Below, piece by piece: positions 38,413-64,000 of a DNA stretch of 64,000 nucleotides. This stretch comes from Sorex araneus. Lineage: Eukaryota > Chordata > Mammalia > Eulipotyphla > Soricidae. The stretch's first letter is position 1. Each line of letters opens with the position of its first letter. A program made the translations under genes and the position numbers. The notes under the pieces were generated by a model. It saw nothing but the letters and a program-made list of their open reading frames with translations. It made no database searches and was not told the DNA's origin. Location: assembly GCF_027595985.1 (NCBI RefSeq), contig NC_073313.1, positions 87,092,899 to 87,156,898 of the forward strand. Direction: 5' to 3'.

Positions 38413-38585
38413 GGCCAGAGTTATAGTTCCACAGGTAGGGTGCTTGCCTTTGCTTGTGGGCAACCTGGGTTCGATCCCCAACATCCCATATGGTCCCCTG
38501 AGCCCCACCAGGAGCAATTCCTGAGTGCAGAGTCAAGAGTAACCCCTGAGCATCACTGGGTATGACCCCCAAAGCAAAAAGATAA
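38413..38585 (+). mobile_element. SINE in SASH3 3'UTR, antisense to SASH3
   Basis: Plus-strand GGGGCCAGAGTTATAGTTCC head, GGTTCGATCCCC B-box, GACCCCCAAAGCAAAAAGAT tail. Confidence 0.88.
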
Positions 38586-39024
38586 AACAATAATACAAAA
38601 ATGACCTTCTTCCCTGAGTTTAAAGTCTGACCTGAAGCATGGACTGAGTCCCCTGTTGGGGAGCAGCATGCCAGGGGAACGTGCGCAGTGAGGGGGGTGG
38701 AGAGAAGGGCTTGGGAGTCATGTTGGAAGGAGGGACATGAGTGAAGCGTCTCAGTGCCTCCCTGGCTGTGGCTGTGGCAGGAGCAGGGTCGAAAAGGGCC
38801 TGGACAGGCTGCACAGTTGGGAGCCGGTGGAGGGAAGGAGCGCGGCGGGTGGGCCCTGAGATGGCCTCTCATCCGTGCCACTCCAGCCCGGAGCCCCGGG
38901 CTGGCCTCTGCAGCTTCAGGCGCGTGTGGCGAAACAGAGCCAGGCGCAGTGCCAGTCCTCTGGGCCCATCCTCCCAGCCTTTTCTGCTCAGGTCCAGCCC
39001 AGGCCCACAGTCGCCACCTCCACC

Positions 39025-59020
<19,996 letters not shown>

Positions 59021-59300
59021 GGCTCTCTATGCAGTTGGCACTCCGTCCTCGCTCTCCTGGGTGTCAAGGTGCTGAGGCTGCTCGCTCAGCTCCTGCAGCA
59101 CCGCCTGGGCGGCACGACATGAACACAGCTCCTCCTTGCCACTCTGACTGCGGCAGAGGCGGCCGGTGGGGTGCGGGCCATGGACACCCTGCGGTGCGGT
59201 AGCCGCATACAGGAAGCCCCGCCACGTGACCTGCTCTTACAGCAATCGCAGCCGCTGGCCCCTGGGGGGAGGAAGGAAGTTCCGGCTTCGGTCTCCAGAG
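59021..59300 (-). promoter_or_regulatory. SASH3: SASH3 5'UTR and presumed promoter
   Basis: GC-rich sequence immediately upstream of the start codon, with several CpGs. An E-box CACGTG lies at 59223-59228. An ETS-type cluster (minus-strand CCGGAACTTCC next to TTCCTCC, i.e. GAGGAAGGAAG on plus) spans 59269-59285, plausible for a lymphoid gene controlled by ETS factors. No clear TATA box. The transcription start is not visible. Confidence 0.5.
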
Positions 59301-60150
59301 ATTCTGAGGCAGACGGCTCTTGGGTTGAAAAAGCAGAGAAAAGTCCCTAACCTGTCATCTCACGTCCTTCTGCTGTGTCCTTCCGGAAGCAGCCTCTCAC
59401 CCTGATGTTGTAGGGCTCACTCCAAGCCTGGTAGCTCACTAACGGGAAGCCAGAAACCAGAAGATGGATCCTGTCTCTGCCTATTGGGCCAATGCTACTG
59501 GACCACCTTACATCACTACATTGCTCCCTGCCCCCACCCTTGTTACTGTCACCCCTACAATCAGTACTTTCTCCTAGTGCGATTGATCTTATACCCGATG
59601 ACCATTGTTTCCAAGGTCATCTGTAGGATAACATAGCTTCAGGTAGTTTAGGTTTATTGGGTTACTCCCGTTACAGTGCTCCCATTCCTCTGTGTTTATT
59701 TGTAACTTCTTTCTTAGTGTTCTGTTGACTTGCAAATATTGTTTTTCTCTTCTCCTTGAGTCCTTTGCATAGTTTATTCAGAGCCATGTCCTTTTTGTAT
59801 GGACACAGGAAGACTTAGCAAATGCTATGCTTTTGTAACCTGGGAGTCATTTGACTCTACGTGATATTTTCCTCCTGGGCATCTGTTATCTAGACCTAAG
59901 CCTCAGCTGCCCTTACTTCCTAGCACCCCCAAAAGCAGGGTCCTGACAAGGGAGAAGACGGACCCAGGGCAAGCGGTGAGTTGTGTGCTACCCTGGCATC
60001 GAGATGGGCCTGGCCAAAGTGCCTAATGCTTAACTATAAGTTAAGAGCTTGATCATGGACAAATGTTGTCATGATCCAAACAGTGATAACTAGATTTGGA
60101 CCCTGCTAGGGTGAGGAATGATTAATCTGGCCTGAGTGCTGTGGTCTGAG
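59300..60150. other. Upstream intergenic DNA without recognised features
   Basis: No exon or clear repeat found. In human the next gene upstream of SASH3 is XPNPEP2, but I see no XPNPEP2 exon here. Confidence 0.5.
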
Positions 60151-60152
60151 CC

Positions 60153-60593
60153 TGTGGCAAGATGTTGCCAGGAGCGCTGCCTTGCAAGCCTCAATGTATG
60201 TCTTGCTATGTCCATACAAAAATAACTAGTATTAAGATGTTAATGAGTGTTTGGACTAAGGAAAGGAAAAAAACCTTAAGAGTCAGGAAGGGCTTTGGAA
60301 TGCCCTGCCCTCAGGAAGGGCTTTCTTATGCTGATTTTGCTACCTGGCTGGGTGTAGCCTAGAGGGCAAGGTGGGAGAGAGAAGTAGGAGGAGAGACTAG
60401 AGAAAGAGATGATGCAGTAGATGGAGAGAGAGGCCGGAGTGTGGGAGATGAGAAAGATGGAAGATTGAATAAATGGTAACTAATCAGCAACCAGCTTGGT
60501 CCTCGTTCTTCCTTCGCCTGTCCTTGGCCAACGGTTGTCCCCATCCAGCCCATACACAGCGGTTCCAGAACACTGAACATGGGCGGTGAGACA
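60153..60593 (+). mobile_element. Probable solo retroviral LTR
   Basis: 441 bp beginning TGTGGCAAG and ending GTGAGACA (TGT...ACA termini), flanked by 5-bp direct repeats GAGCC at 60148-60152 and 60594-60598. A polyadenylation signal AATAAA occurs at 60468-60473, after a purine-rich stretch. No internal viral sequence follows, so the provirus is absent, as expected after LTR recombination. Family not identified. Confidence 0.6.
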
Positions 60594-60644
60594 GAGCCGC
60601 CCGGAGAGCCTGCGAGTGCATGTGCCCTTTGGAGAGCTTTAGTT

Positions 60645-61110
60645 TTTTACAGTCATCCTCACAACCCTCATCACTAGAGCACCCACACTAGAGTTCACAC
60701 CTGCCAGCCCTGGCAATTTCTACTAGCCCCCTTACAACCATTAGCCTCACAGCCGTCACCCTACACACATTACAGCCAGTTAGCCCCACAATACTTAGGC
60801 CAATAACCATCATTGTTGTCGTCCCCCACACTACAACCATCACCGCATCCCTACACCTCAGCACCACCATACCTGCAGAGCTCCCTTCTACCATCAGTAC
60901 TCAACCATCACCCTCTCCGGAGCAACCTACAGTCCCCACCCTCAGTCATCTGCCTCAATTTGCCTCCCAATTGCCACTGTATCATCTTCACAGACACTAT
61001 CACTATAGCCACCAACACCCTCATCCTTCCAGCCATCACTCCTACTGTTTTCAATACCTCACTGCTACCAGCTACCATCCTCACGGCCATCAGCCACCCA
61101 TAGCCATCCA
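60645..61110 (+). repeat. G-poor CA/CT-rich degenerate tandem tract
   Basis: About 465 bp made of imperfect CCATCAC-, CCTCACA- and ACCATCA-like units. Looks like a decayed minisatellite or microsatellite; no fixed period is obvious by eye. Confidence 0.65.
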
Positions 61111-61487
61111 CATCAGAGTAGTTACCCCTAGACTCAATATCTGTATTTTTGGCAACCAGTGAAGCCTTCAGCACAACAATTGACACTTGTAACTTCGATT
61201 GACATTTGTAACTTTGTAACCCCCGGAAATGGCTCCTTCACAAGGTATTTCTCAAACGTCTATGCATTGTTTTTAATGTTCACTTGTGGGTTCTCTGTGG
61301 TAGATATCTTAATAACAAATGACTTATTATTATTAGAAAATCAATGCATAGTCTTCACATACAAGTTTGCAAACACAGATAAACAAAGAGAAGAAATTCA
61401 AAGGTTCTCCATAATTTTGTCTCTGCCTTGCTTGGATAAATATTTTGTTGGGTTTTGAGCATCGATCAATATTCACTAAAAAATAAA

Positions 61488-62005
61488 ATCAAGGCCATAG
61501 AGGTAGTGTAAGGTTTAAGATGCTTGCTTGCCTTGCATCCAGTCTACCCTGTTTTAATCTCCAGGACTTCATATGGTTTCCTGTGAACTGCTTGGGAGCA
61601 TGGCGTCAGGAATACCCACTGAGTACCACTGGTTGTGACTCCAACCTCCCTCCCAAATAAGAAACATTTTTAAGTTGGAGGGGGCATGCAGAAAAGTAGT
61701 ACAGCAGGTAAGGAGCTTGCCTTGCATGCAGCCAACCTGGGTTCAATCCCGGGCATTCCATAGGGCCCCCCAAGTTCCACCAGAAGTGATTCCTGAGCTC
61801 AGAACCAGAAGAAAGCACTGAGCACAACTGGGTGTGGATCAAAAAAAGAGAATAAAAATATATAAGTCAAATCTTAAATCAGGCTCCGGAGAGATAGTAT
61901 AGGGGATAAGGTATTTGCCTTACATGTGGCCAACCCCAGTTGAAATCCTTGGCACCATATATGGCCGTCTGAACCGTATAGGGGGTTCTCTGTAGCACAG
62001 AGCCA
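61488..62005 (+). mobile_element. Three plus-strand SINEs
   Basis: Copies at about 61490-61660, 61676-61850 (GGGGGCATGCAGAAAAGTAG head, GTGTGGATCAAAAAAAGAG tail) and 61882-62005 (GGCTCCGGAGAGATAGTATA). All moderately to strongly diverged. Confidence 0.65.
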
Positions 62006-62065
62006 CAAATAGCTGCTTTAGCACCAATTTGTTTGCCACCCCCCCAATCCCTTAAATTAGATACC

Positions 62066-63040
62066 TATTTTCTTTGGGGGCCACACCCGGCACTGATCAG
62101 AGCTTACACTTGGCCTTGCACTCAGGAATCACTTCTGCTGGTTTGGGGAACCATATGGGATGCTGGAGATCTATTCTATATTGGCTTTGTGCAAGGCAAA
62201 TGCCTTATCTGCTGTGCTACTGCTTTCGCCCCAAGTCATACACTTCTTTTTTTTTTGGCTTCTTGGGTCATGGCTAGCAATGCTCAGGGGTTACTCCTGG
62301 TTCTACACTCAGAAATCCCTCCTGGCGGTACTCAGGTGACCATATGGGATGCCGAGGATTGAACTGTGGTTGGCCACATGCTAGGCAAACGTCCTACCCA
62401 CTTTACTATTGTTCTGGCCCCCAAGTTATACCCTTTTAAATGTGCAATTTGAACTGGGGAGATAGTTGTAGAGGCTGCAGCTCCTACTCTGCATGTAGGA
62501 GTTATGTGTCTCTGGCATCATATGGTAGGGGTAGTACTGTTAGATGTTACCCCTGCCACTGCCAAGCCAGGAGTAACTTTGAGCACCTCTAGGTATGCCC
62601 CCCCCAAAACAAATTTTTTAATGTTACACCCCTGGAAAGAGGCAAAGAGACACCTCAGTGGTGGTGTTGCTGATATTTCAGTCAGGGGCTAAGCTGATGG
62701 TCCTTTGCTCACCCAAGCTTGATGTGTGGGGTGATGATCAGAGCTTGCAGCACACGATTTTTGTTTTTGTTTTTGTACCACACCTGGCTGTGCTCAGGGC
62801 TTACTTCCTATGCTGAGCGCAGCCGATCACTCCTGGTGGGCTGGGCGGAGTGGGGGTGGACTATATGGGATCGCAGGGATTGGGCCACACTTGGCTATGC
62901 TCAGAGCTTATTCCTGGCTCATACTTGGGCATCCCTCCTCCTCTGGGGACCGTATGGAATGCCCAGGCTCAAACCTGGGTCAACTGCATGCAAGGCAAGT
63001 GTCCTTCCTACCTGCTGTACTATCACTTTGGCCCCTTACA
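62066..63040 (-). mobile_element. SINE cluster, mostly minus strand
   Basis: Minus-strand copies at 62066-62233 (GGGGCCACACCCGGCACTGA), 62247-62425 (GGTCATGGCTAGCAATGCTC), about 62765-62878 and 62880-63038. A decayed plus-strand copy lies at 62455-62610. Confidence 0.65.
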
Positions 63041-63173
63041 CAGGCACATTTTTTTCTCATGCTATGAAATATTCTTCAATTCGGTGATTTGTAATGGTTT
63101 TCAGGCGCTATGATTATATCACCAAATCTTTCCCGATGAACTTGGGTTGGCTAAAATTTTTTTTCAACTTTTC

Positions 63174-63354
63174 TTTTTTTTTTTGCTTTTTGGGTCACAC
63201 CTGGCGATGCACAGGGGTTACTCCTGGCTCTGGCTCTGCACTCAGGAATTACCCCTGGCCGTGCTCAGGGGACCATATGGGATGCTGGGATTTGAACCCG
63301 GGTCGGCCGTGTGTAAGGCAAACGCCCTACCCGCTGTGCTATCTCTCCAGCCCC
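63174..63354 (-). mobile_element. Young SINE, subfamily A
   Basis: Near-consensus minus-strand copy with a CTGGCTCTGGCTCTGCACTC internal hexamer duplication. Target-site duplication TTTTTCAACTTTTC at 63160-63173 and 63355-63368. Confidence 0.95.
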
Positions 63355-63399
63355 TTTTTCAACTTTTCAAGCAAGCATCCTTAAGGTAAAAAGTCACGA

Positions 63400-63535
63400 A
63401 CATTGTATGTGGGAAAAACAAGCTCGAAAATGTGTGAATCTGTATCTGTACCCTCATGGTGATTCACTAATTAAAGAATAAAATAAATTTTTAAAAAATA
63501 ATAAAATAAAATAAAAACAAAGCAAAATGACAAAA
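63400..63535 (+). mobile_element. Very short L1 3' end
   Basis: CTCATGGTGATTCACTAATT followed by a long A/T-rich tail; same 3' signature as the L1 at 7440. Confidence 0.7.
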
Positions 63536-63539
63536 AAAA

Positions 63540-64000
63540 GAGTCACGTCCACTATTATTTTGCCCATAGATTTCTGGCAGGGTACTCCTGGGACAAAAAC
63601 TATGTCTCTTTTCATTATGTGGCCCTTGTGAAACTGGCCCCCCGCCTCTCCTGTTCCCAAGACGTTCTTGTGACTTCCTCTTCCCTCCCCCGCAGCCTGC
63701 CCCATGCCCTCCGACCACCTCTGTCGGTGTGATCCCAGGGAAGACCTGATCGTTTTCGGAGCTGAAGTCTTACTAGTCTGACTAGACCCTGCTCTGCCTA
63801 GAGGAGGATGTGTAAGAACATGCTTAGATGCTAACAGCGCGCCTCCCCAGGGGTCTGTGCTTTCAGCCTGAAAGCTGCTTGCGGGGGACGGAGGGGGCAG
63901 GCTCAAGCGCACAACACAAACCCCGCGTGGGGGACGGGGGTGGAGTGGGGTGGGGTCTTCGCGGGTCTTTGGGTGCAAAGAGCAATCCGGGGTGACGGAA
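63540..64000. other. Unassigned GC-rich end of window
   Basis: Non-repetitive, increasingly G+C-rich with CpGs near 63890-64000. It might belong to the next gene, but I find no recognisable coding exon. Confidence 0.4.

Larger units (their letters stand above)
37360..39024 (-). other. SASH3: SASH3 3'UTR
   Basis: From the stop codon down to just past AATAAA (minus strand, 37379-37384) is about 1.66 kb. It contains a SINE pair in opposite orientations (38245-38392 and 38413-38585) and a 26-bp palindrome (37580-37605). The cleavage point is inferred. Confidence 0.7.

Noticed and set aside
60134..60619. Alternative LTR boundaries with 6-bp repeats GAGTGC (60134-60139 and 60614-60619)
   Set aside because: The element would end in GC, not CA; the 60153-60593 boundaries give proper TGT...ACA ends with GAGCC duplications.
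59300..64000. Possible exons of XPNPEP2
   Set aside because: Expected by synteny, but no recognisable peptidase segment or splice-framed exon was found.

Overview
This is a mammalian nuclear genomic window, most likely from a shrew (Sorex or a close relative). It is littered with tRNA-derived SINEs whose head (GATAGCACAGCGGGTAGGGC, then a GGTTCGATTCC B-box) and CCCAAAAAGCAAAAA tail match what I know of the soricid SOR family. MIR, L2 and L1 relics confirm a eutherian genome. Nothing bacterial, no CRISPR and no operon is present. The species call rests on repeat recognition only.

Two protein-coding genes are supported exon by exon, and they converge. On the + strand, positions 2050-16676 carry the last six coding exons of ZDHHC9 (DHHC palmitoyltransferase), followed by its 3'UTR to about 18450. 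On the - strand, positions 39025-59020 carry all eight coding exons of SASH3 (SLY1 lymphocyte adaptor, 386 residues), with its 3'UTR running down to about 37360. The pair matches human Xq26.1, where the two genes are neighbours, so this should be X-linked sequence. About 19 kb of gene-free, repeat-rich DNA separates the two 3' ends. ZDHHC9 begins left of the window. Upstream of SASH3 (59300-64000) I recognise only repeats, including a probable solo LTR.

Layout: 1-2049, ZDHHC9 intron with L1, SINE and MIR pieces; 2050-5955, five ZDHHC9 exons, one intron being an AT-AC (U12-type) intron; 5990-16559, a 10.6 kb last intron packed with nested retroelements; 16560-18450, terminal exon and 3'UTR; 18500-37370, intergenic; 37360-46943, SASH3 3'UTR and exons 8-2; 46944-58963, 12 kb SASH3 intron 1; 58964-59300, SASH3 exon 1 and presumed promoter; 59300-64000, intergenic.

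The most unusual content is a family of composite retroelements (5990-6939, 13360-14364, 27001-28656). Each has tandem GC-rich units at its 5' end and a shared 3' module that resembles the 3' end of the local L1, and each is bounded by a target-site duplication (TSD) of 13-20 bp. They look like non-autonomous elements mobilised by L1, analogous in plan to primate SVA. Two of them carry YY1-like sites in every tandem unit. Other notable items are two SINE families sharing one tRNA head but having different bodies, a SINE-born (ATC)n microsatellite, an inverted SINE pair in the SASH3 3'UTR, and a 26-bp perfect palindrome in the same UTR.
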